DNA of 64,000 nucleotides, from NCBI GenBank assembly GCA_014656015.1, contig BNBP01000011.1:78520-142519 (forward strand). Direction: 5' to 3'. Source of the DNA: Streptomyces griseoaurantiacus (GTDB lineage: Bacteria > Actinomycetota > Actinomycetes > Streptomycetales > Streptomycetaceae). Position numbers and translations under genes: made by a program. A model generated the notes under the pieces. That model searched no databases. It was not told the DNA's origin and worked only from the letters and a program-made list of their open reading frames with translations. This document shows positions 42,136 to 50,595 of this stretch, piece by piece (positions within the stretch are counted from its first letter, which is position 1; each line of letters starts with the position of its first letter).

Positions 42136-43050
42136 CTACCGGGCGGCCCGGGAGCGCAGGCGGCGGAGCATGCGGGCGTCCTCGAAGCCCACCTCGCGGG
42201 CCGCCGACTCGGCCGTCGCGCCCTGCCCGAGCAGGTGCTCGGCGCGTTCCAGGCGCAGGGTCTGCTGGTAGCGCAGCGGGGTGAGGCCGCCGGTGGCGCG
42301 GGTGAACAGGCGGGTCAGGGTGCGCTCGCTGACCCCGGCGCGGGAGGCGAGGGCCGCCAGCGGCAGCGGCTCGGCGAAGCGCGCGTCGATCAGGTCCTGC
42401 ACCCGGTGCACGGTGTCGTCCAGGTGGGAGCGGTGCCGCAGCATCGCGCTCGCCTGCGGCTGGTCGCCGTTGCGGCGGGCGTGGACGACCATCGTGCGGG
42501 CGACCCTCGCGGCCAGGGCGGGGCCGTGCCGCAGGGCCACGAGGTGCAGGGCGAGGTCGATGCCGCTGGCGATGCCGGCGGAGGTGACCACCCGGTCGTC
42601 GGTGGTGAACAGCACGTCGCGGACCACGGTCGCCCTCGGGTGGCGGGCGGCCAGTTCGTCCTGGAGGTCGTGGTGGGTGGTGCAGCGCCGTCCGTCCAGC
42701 AGGCCGGCCCGGCCGAGGGCGTCCGCGCCGGCGCACACGCTCGCGACGGTGCCGCCGGCCGCGTGGTGGGCGCGCAGCCTGCGGAGCACGTCCTCGCCGG
42801 GTGCGGGACCTCCGCGCAGGGTGGGCGCCCGCCAGCCCGGCACCACCACCAGGTCCTCGGCGTCGAGCGCGGGCCACTCGGTCCCGGCGCTCAGCGGCAG
42901 CCCCTGGGCGCTGCGCACCGGCGGCCGCTCGGCGACGTAGTGGAGCGTGTAGGGCCGCCCGAGGTGCGCCGCGCTGTCGAAGACCTGGACGGGTCCGGCC
43001 AGGTCGAGGAGGTGGACCTCGGGCAGCAGGACGAAGACGACGCGGCTCAC
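42136..43050 (-). CDS. GlxA-type AraC family regulator with DJ-1/PfpI domain
   Basis: 304 residues from GTG 43050. The N-terminal DJ-1/PfpI-like domain (about 1-175) starts VVFVLLPEVHLLDLAGPVQVF and has VCAGADALGRAGLL with the nucleophile-elbow Cys. The C-terminal AraC double helix-turn-helix (about 205-304) has LAALASRAGVSERTLTRLF and AAREVGFEDARMLRRLR. It overlaps the isochorismatase gene by 4 bp, so the pair forms an operon. This is a common pairing in which the regulator probably controls the hydrolase or a linked target. A 9-bp stem GGGCCGCCC/GGGCGGCCC around 42097-42149 spans its end. Confidence 0.9.
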   Translation of the reverse strand: MSRVVFVLLPEVHLLDLAGPVQVFDSAAHLGRPYTLHYVAERPPVRSAQGLPLSAGTEWPALDAEDLVVVPGWRAPTLRGGPAPGEDVLRRLRAHHAAGGTVASVCAGADALGRAGLLDGRRCTTHHDLQDELAARHPRATVVRDVLFTTDDRVVTSAGIASGIDLALHLVALRHGPALAARVARTMVVHARRNGDQPQASAMLRHRSHLDDTVHRVQDLIDARFAEPLPLAALASRAGVSERTLTRLFTRATGGLTPLRYQQTLRLERAEHLLGQGATAESAAREVGFEDARMLRRLRSRAAR

Positions 43051-43598
43051 GCCGAGGATGCTGCCACGTCCGCGGCCAGCTCGGCCACGGTGGCGATACG
43101 GGCGAACCGGTCGCGCAGGACGGCCACGGTGCGCTCGGTGATCTCCTCGGCGGAGAGGTCGCCGATCGGGTTGGTGGCGCTGGCCTCGGGGACGAGGACC
43201 ATGCGGTAGCCGAGGTCGCTGCCGAGCCGGGTGGTGGTCTCCACGCACTGCTCGACGCGGATGCCGCAGATCCACAGCTCCCCCACGCCCGCCTCGGTCA
43301 GCAGTTGCTGGAGGCTGGTGGTGGTGAAGGCGTTGTGGGAGGTCTTGCGCAGAACGGGTTCGCCCGGCCGGGGCCCGTCCAGCTCGGCCAGCAGCCGGAC
43401 GTGTCCGGAGTCCGGGTCGAAGACGTCCCCGCTGCCGGGGGCGGTGTGCAGGATCCAGACGACGAGGTCGCCGGCCTCGCGGGCGAGGGCGACCAGCCGG
43501 TTGACCGGGCGGGCGATGTCCGGCTTGTCGATGCTCTCCCACAGGGGACGGGCGCGGAACGATTCCTGGACGTCGACGACGACGAGTGCTCGCTTCAT
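43047..43598 (-). CDS. Isochorismatase-like cysteine hydrolase
   Basis: 183 residues with the complete catalytic triad of the isochorismatase/nicotinamidase superfamily: D9 (VVVDVQESF), K85 (LRKTSHNAF) and C118 (GIRVEQCV). It hydrolyses an amide or vinyl ether, but the substrate cannot be deduced. It is translationally coupled to the downstream GlxA-type regulator. Start ATG 43598 has only a weak Shine-Dalgarno. Confidence 0.9.
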   Translation of the reverse strand: MKRALVVVDVQESFRARPLWESIDKPDIARPVNRLVALAREAGDLVVWILHTAPGSGDVFDPDSGHVRLLAELDGPRPGEPVLRKTSHNAFTTTSLQQLLTEAGVGELWICGIRVEQCVETTTRLGSDLGYRMVLVPEASATNPIGDLSAEEITERTVAVLRDRFARIATVAELAADVAASSA

Positions 43599-43701
43599 GC
43601 ACCGATTCTGACCTGCGGACGCGGGCGCGCGGCAGGCCCGATCCGGGCCCGCACCGGAACGATCCGGTCACGGGCCCGGGGGGGGATGGGTCGGGTCGGG
43701 G

Positions 43702-44670
43702 TCAGTGGCCGCTGATGGCGTGGGGCTCGTACGGCTGCTCCAGGCGCTCGAGATCCTTGTCCGTCAGTTCGACGTCGAGGGCGGCGACCGCGTCCTCGAT
43801 GTGCGAGGCCTTGGTGGCGCCGACGATGGGCGCGGTCACGGTGGGCCGGTGCAGCAGCCAGGCCAGCGCGATCCGGGCCCGGGGCAGGCCGCGTTCGGCG
43901 GCGATCGCGGCGACGGCCTCGGCGATGCGGCGGTCGCCCTCCCCGTACAGGGTCCGGCCGAAGTTGTCGGTGCGGCTGCGGGTGGTGTCCTCGTCCCAGT
44001 CGCGGGTGAGCCGGCCGCGGGCCAGCGGGCTCCACGGCAGGACACCGACGCCCTGGTCGGCGCAGAGCGGCAGCATCTCGCGCTCCTCCTCGCGGTAGAG
44101 GAGGTTGTAGTGGTTCTGCATGGACACGAACCGGGTCCAGCCGTTCAGCCGGGCCGTGTACTGGGCCTTGGAGAACTGCCAGGCGTACATCGAACTGGCC
44201 CCGATGTACCGGGCCTTGCCCGCCTTCACCACGTCGTGGAGGGCCTCCATGGTCTCCTCGACGGGGGTTTCCGCGTCGAAACGGTGGATCTGATAGAGGT
44301 CGACGTAGTCGGTGCCGAGGCGGCGCAGGCTGTGGTCGATCTCGGCCATGATCGCCTTGCGGGAGAGGCCGCCGCCGTTGGGGCCCTCGTGCATCCGGCC
44401 GTGCACCTTGGTGGCGAGGACGATCTCCTCGCGCCGCGCGTACTCCTTCAGGGCGCGGCCGACGATCTCCTCGCTGGTGCCGTCGGAGTAGACGTTGGCC
44501 GTGTCGAGGAAGTTGATCCCGGCCTCCAGTGCCTGACGGATCAGCGGCCCGGCGGCGTCCTCGTCGAGGGTCCACTCGTGGTTGCCGCGCTCGGGCACGC
44601 CGAAACTCATGCAGCCCAGGCATATGCGGGACACCTCGAGACCCGTCGCGCCGAGCTTCGCGTACTGCAT
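43702..44670 (-). CDS. Aldo/keto reductase (YajO/PhdYeL-like)
   Basis: 322 residues with CLGCMSFG, FLDTANVYSDGTSEE (catalytic Asp, Tyr), VLATKVHG (Lys), DYVDLYQIHRFD (His) and the C-terminal VTAPIVGATKASHIEDA nucleotide-binding block. It is an NADPH-dependent cytoplasmic carbonyl reductase with unknown substrate. The CAGGAG Shine-Dalgarno fixes ATG 44670. It is divergent from the PucR-like regulator gene with a repeat-bearing 158-bp region between, so the regulator may control it. Confidence 0.88.
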   Translation of the reverse strand: MQYAKLGATGLEVSRICLGCMSFGVPERGNHEWTLDEDAAGPLIRQALEAGINFLDTANVYSDGTSEEIVGRALKEYARREEIVLATKVHGRMHEGPNGGGLSRKAIMAEIDHSLRRLGTDYVDLYQIHRFDAETPVEETMEALHDVVKAGKARYIGASSMYAWQFSKAQYTARLNGWTRFVSMQNHYNLLYREEEREMLPLCADQGVGVLPWSPLARGRLTRDWDEDTTRSRTDNFGRTLYGEGDRRIAEAVAAIAAERGLPRARIALAWLLHRPTVTAPIVGATKASHIEDAVAALDVELTDKDLERLEQPYEPHAISGH

Positions 44671-44722
44671 CGATCACTCCTGTTCGCCGTGCGTCCCGCC
44701 GGGGCGGGCGGTTGCTGGCCCT

Positions 44723-44780
44723 CTGAGGGGTTCCCTGAGGAATCCCCGAGGAATCCCCCGAATGATCCCCGAGGTGTGCC
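44723..44780 (+). repeat. Short tandem repeats of about 12 bp in a divergent promoter region
   Basis: CTGAGGGGTTCC, CTGAGGAATCCC, CGAGGAATCCCC, CGAATGATCCCC and CGAGGTGTGCC follow one another. GGGGTTCC and GGAATCCCC also make inverted pairs. They lie between the aldo/keto reductase and PucR-like genes. Confidence 0.6.
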
Positions 44781-44828
44781 TGGGATAGGGTCACGGGCCG
44801 GAAGTCTGGGGGAAACCGGGGGAAAGTA

Positions 44829-46373
44829 GTGAACATGGCAGATGTATCCCCCGGTGCACCGGGCGAGGAGGAAGGGCCGGCCCGCGCGGGCGCCGACCGG
44901 GGCGGCGGTGCGCCGTGGACGCGTGACCTGCTCGAACACCTGCGCCCCGCGGCGCGGGACCCCCGCCGGGTGGTGGACTGGCTCGGTGCGGCGGTGGGCG
45001 GGACGGCGGCGCTGGGCGACCACCGCGGCGGGCTGCTCGCCGGACGGCGGGCGCTGCCCGAGGAGCGGCTGGTGGCGGACCTCGCCGCGGGCCGCCTCGC
45101 CTCGGCGGCGGTGGACCACGAGGGGCAGTACGCCCGGCTGGTCGCGGTCGGGCGGCCGCCCTCGGCGCACGTGCTGACGGTCTGGCGCGACCGGCCGTTC
45201 GACCAGCGGGCGGCGGAGGTCGTGGCGGCCACGGCCTGGGTCCTCGACGTGTTGCTGGAGGAGCGCGAGCGCGAGGCCGAACGCCGCCGGCTGACCCGGG
45301 CGACCGCCGACCTCGGTCTCGCGGTGCTGCAACTGCTGATGGTCGGCGACACGGTCGCGGCCCGCCGGGTCGCCGCGGGCATGTGGCCGGGGCTGCTCGA
45401 CGCGGACGGGCTGTGCGTCTACGTCCTGGAGGGGCCGGCCGGCGAACGGGAACGGCTGCGCCGGCGCTGCGCCGAGGTCACCGGAGGACGAGCGCTGATC
45501 GTGCGCTGCCCCGCCGAGGACCGGCACCTGATCATGGTGGCGCCGCACGCGTGGGGCGCCGAGGCGGCCGAGGACCTGCAGGAGGACCTGCGCGCGCTGG
45601 CCGACGGCACGGCCGGGGTGTTCCTCGGCGGCAGTGTCCGGCAGGAACTCGGTGAGTGCGCGCTCGCCTACGGGCAGGCAGTCAACGCCCTGCTCGTCGC
45701 CCGGTTCCGTCCGGAGGCGGCGGCGATGTACGCCGAGCGCACGCACCCGCAGCGGCTGATGCCGCCGGACGCCCTGTACTGCTGGGCGGACCGGCTGCTC
45801 CTGCCGCTCGGCACGCTCCCGCTGGCCACGCACGCGGAACTGCAGGCGACGACCCGGCTGGGCCTGGAGTTCACGGCGGTGAAGGCCGCCAAGGTGCTCG
45901 GCGTGAGCCGCAACACGGTACGGGCGCGGATGGAGCGCACCGGACAGCTCCTGGGCGCCGATCTCGGCGATCTGCGCACCCGTGCCGTGGTCCACCTCGC
46001 CCTCTCCGCGCTCGCCGACGGGGCGGGGTACACGGACGGCGGGCCGCGGGAGGGTCCGGGGCGCGGGACCGGGCCGGGTCTGGGGGAACTGCTGCGGGCG
46101 CCGCATCTGGGCATCTGGGCGCGGGAACTGCTCGACCGGCTCGCGGAGGACTCCCGGGATCTGCGCGGCACTCTACGCGCGTGGATCTCGGCGGGGGCGA
46201 ACGCCGAGCGGGCGGCCCAGGAGCTGGGGGTCCATGTGCAGACGGTGCGTGAGCACGTCCGGGCGGGCGAGCGGGCGCTGGAACGCCGGCTGCTGGCCGG
46301 CGGCAGTGACCTGTACGAGGTCGTCCTGGCGTACCTCGCGGCCCGGGAGCTGGAGGAACCGGAGCTCGGCTGA
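44829..46373 (+). CDS. PucR/CdaR-like transcriptional regulator
   Basis: 514 residues from GTG 44829 after GGGGGAAA; ATG 44835 is an alternative. An N-terminal sensory region of about 100 residues and a helical linker precede a middle domain (about 160-300). Two helix-turn-helix blocks follow: FTAVKAAKVLGVSRNTVRAR, MERT near 350, and at the C-terminus ISAGANAERAAQELGVHVQTV, REHV, the PucR HTH_30 type. Such regulators control purine, sugar-acid or related catabolism. The ligand is unknown. It may bind the tandem repeats in its own promoter region. Confidence 0.78.
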   Translation: MNMADVSPGAPGEEEGPARAGADRGGGAPWTRDLLEHLRPAARDPRRVVDWLGAAVGGTAALGDHRGGLLAGRRALPEERLVADLAAGRLASAAVDHEGQYARLVAVGRPPSAHVLTVWRDRPFDQRAAEVVAATAWVLDVLLEEREREAERRRLTRATADLGLAVLQLLMVGDTVAARRVAAGMWPGLLDADGLCVYVLEGPAGERERLRRRCAEVTGGRALIVRCPAEDRHLIMVAPHAWGAEAAEDLQEDLRALADGTAGVFLGGSVRQELGECALAYGQAVNALLVARFRPEAAAMYAERTHPQRLMPPDALYCWADRLLLPLGTLPLATHAELQATTRLGLEFTAVKAAKVLGVSRNTVRARMERTGQLLGADLGDLRTRAVVHLALSALADGAGYTDGGPREGPGRGTGPGLGELLRAPHLGIWARELLDRLAEDSRDLRGTLRAWISAGANAERAAQELGVHVQTVREHVRAGERALERRLLAGGSDLYEVVLAYLAARELEEPELG

Positions 46374-46507
46374 GCGGCGGACGGGACCGCCGGGAGGGAC
46401 GAACCGGGGCATCCCGGATCGGACTGTGCACGGCTGAGTGCCGGGTCGGCGTGGCCGGGCATGCCTGCGATGGCCGAAAGGGCAGGAAGCCGCCTAGTTT
46501 GCTGGAA

Positions 46508-46580
46508 CGTTCGTCTCCGGGGCGGCCGCGCGCGACCGGCACGGGGGTTCGGTCGCGCGAGGCGCCTCCGGAGACGTACG
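46508..46580 (+). ncRNA. Candidate structured RNA: two-tier hairpin
   Basis: CGTTCGTCTCCGG (46508-46520) pairs with CCGGAGACGTACG (46568-46580), with one mismatch. Inside it CGCGCGACCG (46529-46538) pairs with CGGTCGCGCG (46550-46559). A TAGTTT box at 46495-46500 could be a -10. The element lies in the 362-bp gap between the PucR-like and DUF1360 genes and ends just before a terminator, so it may be a small RNA or leader. Confidence 0.4.
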
Positions 46581-46601
46581 GGAGGGGGACGGGGGCCCTC
46601 G

Positions 46602-46630
46602 CACCCCCGGGCGCACCAGGCCCGGGGGTG
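46602..46630 (+). terminator. Strong hairpin terminator followed by TTT
   Basis: CACCCCCGGGC (46602-46612) and GCCCGGGGGTG (46620-46630) form a perfect 11-bp stem with a 7-nt loop, then TTTCCC. Confidence 0.75.
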
Positions 46631-46735
46631 TTTCCCTTCGCACGGCGCTACGGCATGCGCGGTGTGCGCGTGTGACCCTCGGTGACCGGGGCACCCGGAC
46701 GCGGCTCGCAGATACTCGTGCCGCACGGAGGCGCC

Positions 46736-47230
46736 ATGACCGACACCGTCGCATCCGACTACGACGCTCGGGAGCGGGTTCCCCTCGCCGGGTACGCCAC
46801 CGTCGCCGGCGTCTTCTGCGCCTCCCTCACGGCGTTCACCCTCGTCATCCGACGGCGCGGGGTGACCCTGCCCGAACGTGTGCCGCCGTGGGACCTGCTG
46901 CTGCTCGGCGCGGCCACGTACAAGACGTCGAGGCTGCTGACGAAGGACAAGATCACGAGCTTTCTGCGGGCGCCGTTCACCCGCCGCGAGGAGGACACCA
47001 CCGCGGGCGAGGTGATGGACGAGCCCCGCGGCAGCGGGCTGCGGCTCGCGGTGGGGGATCTGCTCGCCTGCCCGTTCTGCGCGGGTGCCTGGACGGCCGG
47101 CGGGCTGATGGCGACGTACGCGGTGGCGCCGCGCGCCGCGCGCCTGGTCTGCGCGGGATTCGGGGCGATGACGCTGGCGGACTGGCTGCAGTACGCCTGG
47201 ACGTGGACGCAGGAGAAGGCCGAGGGCTGA
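46736..47230 (+). CDS. DUF1360 membrane protein
   Basis: 164 residues from ATG 46736, preceded by GGAGG. Hydrophobic segments are YATVAGVFCASLTAFTLV, WDLLLLGAATYKTSRLL and WTAGGLMATYAVAPRAARLV. The central DLLACPFCAGAWTAG, with its C-P-F-C pair, is the hallmark of DUF1360 (YjcA-type) proteins. Some Bacillus members are sporulation-associated; function is unknown. The gene stands alone after a terminator. Confidence 0.85.
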   Translation: MTDTVASDYDARERVPLAGYATVAGVFCASLTAFTLVIRRRGVTLPERVPPWDLLLLGAATYKTSRLLTKDKITSFLRAPFTRREEDTTAGEVMDEPRGSGLRLAVGDLLACPFCAGAWTAGGLMATYAVAPRAARLVCAGFGAMTLADWLQYAWTWTQEKAEG

Positions 47231-47283
47231 CCGCGGCGCCCCGGGGCCGGGGCGGACCGCCGCCCGGCCCCCGGGGCGCCTCG

Positions 47284-48483
47284 TCAGTCCTCGCCGAAGA
47301 CGACCCCGGCGATGTGCTCGGCGATCGCCATGGAGGCCGTCGCGGCCGGTGAGGGCGCGTTGCGCACGGCGGTGACCCGGCCCACCCGGTGGATGCGGAA
47401 GTCGTCCACGAGAGTGCCGTCGGGATCCAGTGCCTGGGCGCGGACGCCGGCCCCGCCGCGCACCACGTCACGGGCGCCGACGCCGGGCATGTAGTGGCCG
47501 GCGTCCCGCATGAAGGCGGTGCGGGACAGCGAACCGCGGTACTCCCGGACGCCGGTCCGCCAGTGCCGGGCCGCCATCCGCCAGGTGCCGGGGTAGCCGG
47601 CGAGCCCCGCGAGGTCCCGCGGGGAGATCGTGGAGCGCCGGTAGCCCTCCCTGGCCGTCGCCAGCACCGCGTTGGGGCCGACCTCCACGGAGCCGTCGAC
47701 GCGCGGGGTGAAGTGCACGCCGAGGAACGGATACCGGGGGTCGGGCACCGGATAGACGAGTCCGCGCACGAGGTGGGCCCGTTCGGGCCGCAGGAGCATG
47801 TACTCGCCCCGGAAGGGGACGATCCGCGGCGCGCCGGTGTCCCCCGCGAGCCGGGCGAGGGAGTCGGACTGCAGTCCGGCGCACAGCACCAGCCGGTCGA
47901 CGCGGATCCGCTCGGCGCCCGAGCCCGCCTCGACGCCGCCGGGCACGCCGGTGAGCGAGGTGACGGGGAAGCCGAACCGCACCTGCCCGCCGGCGCTCTC
48001 GATGTCCCTGGCGAACTCCCCCGCGATCGCGCGGTAGTCGGTGATGGCGGTGCGCGGGGAGTGCAGTGCCGCGAGACCGCCGGCGTGCGGCTCGATCTCC
48101 CTGATCTCCTCCCTGGAGACCTCGCGCAGTTCGGGCACGTGGTTGTTCCTGGCCCGCGCGTAGAGGTCCGCCATGCGGCCCAGTTCGTCCGGGCGCACCG
48201 CGACGACGAGCTTGCCGATCTCCTTGTACGGCAGCGCGCGGTCCTGGCAGTACTCGCGCAGCAGGGCCACGCCCCGCACGGTCAGGGCGGCCTTGAGACT
48301 GCCGGGCGCGTAGTAGATGCCGGCGTGCACCACCCCGGAGTTGTGGCCGGTCTGGTGGACGGCGACCCCGGACTCCTTCTCCAGGACGACCACCCGGGTG
48401 CCGGGACGGCTGAGGGCGATGTGGCGTCCGGTGGCCAGACCCACGATGCCGGCCCCGACGATGCCGATCGTCTCGTCGGCCAT
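47284..48483 (-). CDS. lhgO: L-2-hydroxyglutarate oxidase
   Basis: 399 residues with the FAD motif IGIVGAGIVGLATGRH, EKESGVAVHQTGHNSGVVHAGIYY and PYKEIGKLVVAV. Together with the C-terminal GGAGVRAQALDPDGTLVDDF these closely fit LhgO. The enzyme oxidises L-2-hydroxyglutarate to 2-oxoglutarate and passes electrons to the quinone pool or oxygen. AAGGAGG fixes ATG 48483. It is last in the GntR-controlled minus-strand group, 174 bp after the PrpF-like gene. An imperfect dyad AACA-N10-TGTT (48561-48578) in that gap may give it its own control. Confidence 0.9.
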   Translation of the reverse strand: MADETIGIVGAGIVGLATGRHIALSRPGTRVVVLEKESGVAVHQTGHNSGVVHAGIYYAPGSLKAALTVRGVALLREYCQDRALPYKEIGKLVVAVRPDELGRMADLYARARNNHVPELREVSREEIREIEPHAGGLAALHSPRTAITDYRAIAGEFARDIESAGGQVRFGFPVTSLTGVPGGVEAGSGAERIRVDRLVLCAGLQSDSLARLAGDTGAPRIVPFRGEYMLLRPERAHLVRGLVYPVPDPRYPFLGVHFTPRVDGSVEVGPNAVLATAREGYRRSTISPRDLAGLAGYPGTWRMAARHWRTGVREYRGSLSRTAFMRDAGHYMPGVGARDVVRGGAGVRAQALDPDGTLVDDFRIHRVGRVTAVRNAPSPAATASMAIAEHIAGVVFGED

Positions 48484-48657
48484 CGGCGTCCTCCTTCCTG
48501 CGGTGCTGCTCCCCCCGCCGGACGGACCGGCGCCGACGACGGCCGCCGCGGGGCGGGGGGAACAGTACGGGACGTGTTGTCCCTGCCTTCCTGCGCCGTC
48601 CGGGAGGCCGGGAACCCTCCTCCGGGCACTTCGGGGGCGGAGGACGCCCCTTCCCGG

Positions 48658-49761
48658 TCAGCCGGAACCGACGGGGGCCCTCTCGGCGGGCCGGGGGAAG
48701 ACCGTGCCGTCGAAGATCCGCCGGGCGGTGCGGACGACGGCGGTGCGCCGGGCCACCGGGAGGGCGCCCTCGGTGCCCTCCCCCGTGGGCGTGACGACGT
48801 CCGTCTCGATGTCGAGGAAGCCCGTGGGGTGCTCGATGCGCAGGCGGTCCCCCTCGGGCAGCCGGGCCAGGTCATGGCCGACGGCGCCCTCGATGCGCAG
48901 CCCGGCGCCGACGCCGGCGGCGCCGAGCACGCCGATGGCGGTGTGGCAGCGCACCGGGATGAAGGTGCGGGTGCTCACCGTGCCGCCCTCGCGGGGCGGG
49001 GCGAGCAGCGACATCTTGGGCACGGTGGTGTGGGCGACGTCGCCGAGCCCCATCAGCCGGCCGGCCGTCAGGCGGATCTCCCGCAGCCGGTCGGCGAGGG
49101 CGGTGTCGGCCTCCAGCTGCTCCGGGGTCTCGTAGCCGGTGATCCCCAGGTCGGAGGCGGCGAGCAGCACCGTCGGCATGCCGTTGTCGACGCAGGTGAC
49201 GTCGATCCCGGCGATCGTGTCCCGGACCCTTCCGGTGGGCAGCAGGGGACTGTCGCCCGGCGGGAACTCGATCACGACGGGCGCCGCGGTGCCGGGGACC
49301 CCGGAGATCGCGGCGTCGCCGGTGTGGTCGACGCGGCCGTCGGGGGTCGGGAAGGTCGCGGTGGCGAGGTCGCCGGTGTTGAGCATCCGGATGCGGACCG
49401 AGGTGTGCCCCTGCGACGCGGGGACGAGTCCGCGTTCGACGGCGAAGGGGCCCACTCCGGCGAGCAGGTTGCCGCAGTTCTGCCGGTCGGACACCTCGGG
49501 GGTGTCCACGCCGACCTGGAGGAACAGGTAGTCGACGTCGGCGTCCGGGTGCGTGGACGTGGAGACGAGGGCGACCTTGCTGGTCAGCGGGTGGGCGCCG
49601 CCGAGCCCGTCGATCTGCCGGGGGTCGGGGCTGCCCATGATCCGCAGCAGCAGGTCGTCGCGGGCGGCCGGGTCGGCGGGGAGGTCCCCGGCGAGGAAGT
49701 AGGCGCCCTTGGAGGTGCCGCCGCGCAGCAGGGTGCAGCGGACGGCCTCGTACCCGGTCAT
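48658..49761 (-). CDS. PrpF-family isomerase (4-oxalomesaconate tautomerase-like)
   Basis: 367 residues beginning VRCTLLRGGTSKGAYFLAGDLP. Other blocks are DGLGGAHPLTSKVALVS, DRQNCGNLLAGVGPFAVERG (one catalytic Cys region) and DNGMPTVLLAASDLGITGYE. This is the PrpF/GalD proline-racemase-like fold that moves a double bond in unsaturated tri- or dicarboxylates. With the RraA-type aldolase it fits the lower gallate/protocatechuate 4,5-cleavage route. ATG 49761 overlaps the stop of the aldolase gene by 4 bp, so the two are coupled. Confidence 0.87.
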   Translation of the reverse strand: MTGYEAVRCTLLRGGTSKGAYFLAGDLPADPAARDDLLLRIMGSPDPRQIDGLGGAHPLTSKVALVSTSTHPDADVDYLFLQVGVDTPEVSDRQNCGNLLAGVGPFAVERGLVPASQGHTSVRIRMLNTGDLATATFPTPDGRVDHTGDAAISGVPGTAAPVVIEFPPGDSPLLPTGRVRDTIAGIDVTCVDNGMPTVLLAASDLGITGYETPEQLEADTALADRLREIRLTAGRLMGLGDVAHTTVPKMSLLAPPREGGTVSTRTFIPVRCHTAIGVLGAAGVGAGLRIEGAVGHDLARLPEGDRLRIEHPTGFLDIETDVVTPTGEGTEGALPVARRTAVVRTARRIFDGTVFPRPAERAPVGSG

Positions 49762-50468
49762 GCCCGCTCCCCCGAACGGAGGTACTCCTCGTGGGAGGTG
49801 TAGCGCACCCCGAGCCGCTCCAGCGTCTCGCGCAGGCCGTAGCGGTCCAGGCCGAGCTGCCCCTCCTGGAAGGCGGCGCGCGAGGCGGCCTCCTTGCGTT
49901 CGCGGGCCTCGGAGGCCACGGCCGTGCGCCGGGCCTGTTCGCGCGGTACGCACACCACGCCGTCGTCGTCGGCGAGGATCACGTCGCCGGGGCGCACCAT
50001 CTGGCCGCCGATGGCGACGGGGACGTTGACCGAGCCGCCGGTGGCCTTGACGGTGCCCTGGGGGCTGACGGCGGCGGCCCAGGCGGGGAAGCCCATGGCC
50101 CGCAGTTCGGCGGTGTCGCGAATGCCGGCGTTGGTGACCAGACCGCGCACCCCGCGCCGCTGCAGCGCGGTGGCGAACAGCTCGCCGAACATGCCGTCGG
50201 TGGAGGGCGAGGTGGTGGTGACGACCAGCAGGTCGCCCTCGCCGCACTGCTCGACCGCCGCGTGGATCATGAGGTTGTCGCCGGGCCAGGAGAGCACCGT
50301 CACGGCGGTGCCCGCGACCCGGGTGTCCTGCTGGATGGGGCGCAGCCCGGTGCCGAGCAGACCGGTGCGGCCCATCGCCTCGTGCACGGTGGCCACGCCG
50401 TACCCGGCGAGCGCCTGGACGTCCTGCGCCGACGCCCTGGGGGGGCCGGTGACGATCACTCCGCTCAT
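49758..50468 (-). CDS. RraA-family 4-carboxy-4-hydroxy-2-oxoadipate aldolase/decarboxylase
   Basis: 236 residues. The core GYGVATVHEAMGRTGLL, GDNLMIHAAVEQCGEGDLLVV, GVRGLVTNAGIRDTAEL (the Arg-Asp pair) and RPGDVILADDDGVVCVP fits class II RraA-type aldolases such as LigK/GalC. These cleave 4-carboxy-4-hydroxy-2-oxoadipate to pyruvate and oxaloacetate and also decarboxylate oxaloacetate. It is translationally coupled to the upstream 28-residue ORF and downstream PrpF gene. The hydratase and ring-cleavage dioxygenase of the pathway are not in the window, so the substrate may differ. Confidence 0.87.
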   Translation of the reverse strand: MSGVIVTGPPRASAQDVQALAGYGVATVHEAMGRTGLLGTGLRPIQQDTRVAGTAVTVLSWPGDNLMIHAAVEQCGEGDLLVVTTTSPSTDGMFGELFATALQRRGVRGLVTNAGIRDTAELRAMGFPAWAAAVSPQGTVKATGGSVNVPVAIGGQMVRPGDVILADDDGVVCVPREQARRTAVASEARERKEAASRAAFQEGQLGLDRYGLRETLERLGVRYTSHEEYLRSGERA

Positions 50469-50551
50469 GCCGCCTCCTCCGTGCCCCGGATGCGGGCCGC
50501 CCCGGCGGGGGCGGTGGAAGGGGGTGCGGCGGGCGCCTTGCCCTCGGTCAT
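50465..50551 (-). CDS. 28-residue ORF coupled to the RraA-type gene
   Basis: ATG 50551 has a strong AAGGAG seven bases upstream. The frame encodes MTEGKAPAAPPSTAP and 13 more residues, ending in EEAA. Its TGA overlaps the ATG of the aldolase gene (ATGA). The peptide has no recognisable domain and is Pro/Ala-rich. It may be a leader that couples translation or the stump of a deleted gene. Confidence 0.45.
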   Translation of the reverse strand: MTEGKAPAAPPSTAPAGAARIRGTEEAA

Positions 50552-50595
50552 GCTCGGTCTCCTTGGTGGACGGGTGGGTGCGCCCGCCCCGCGTG

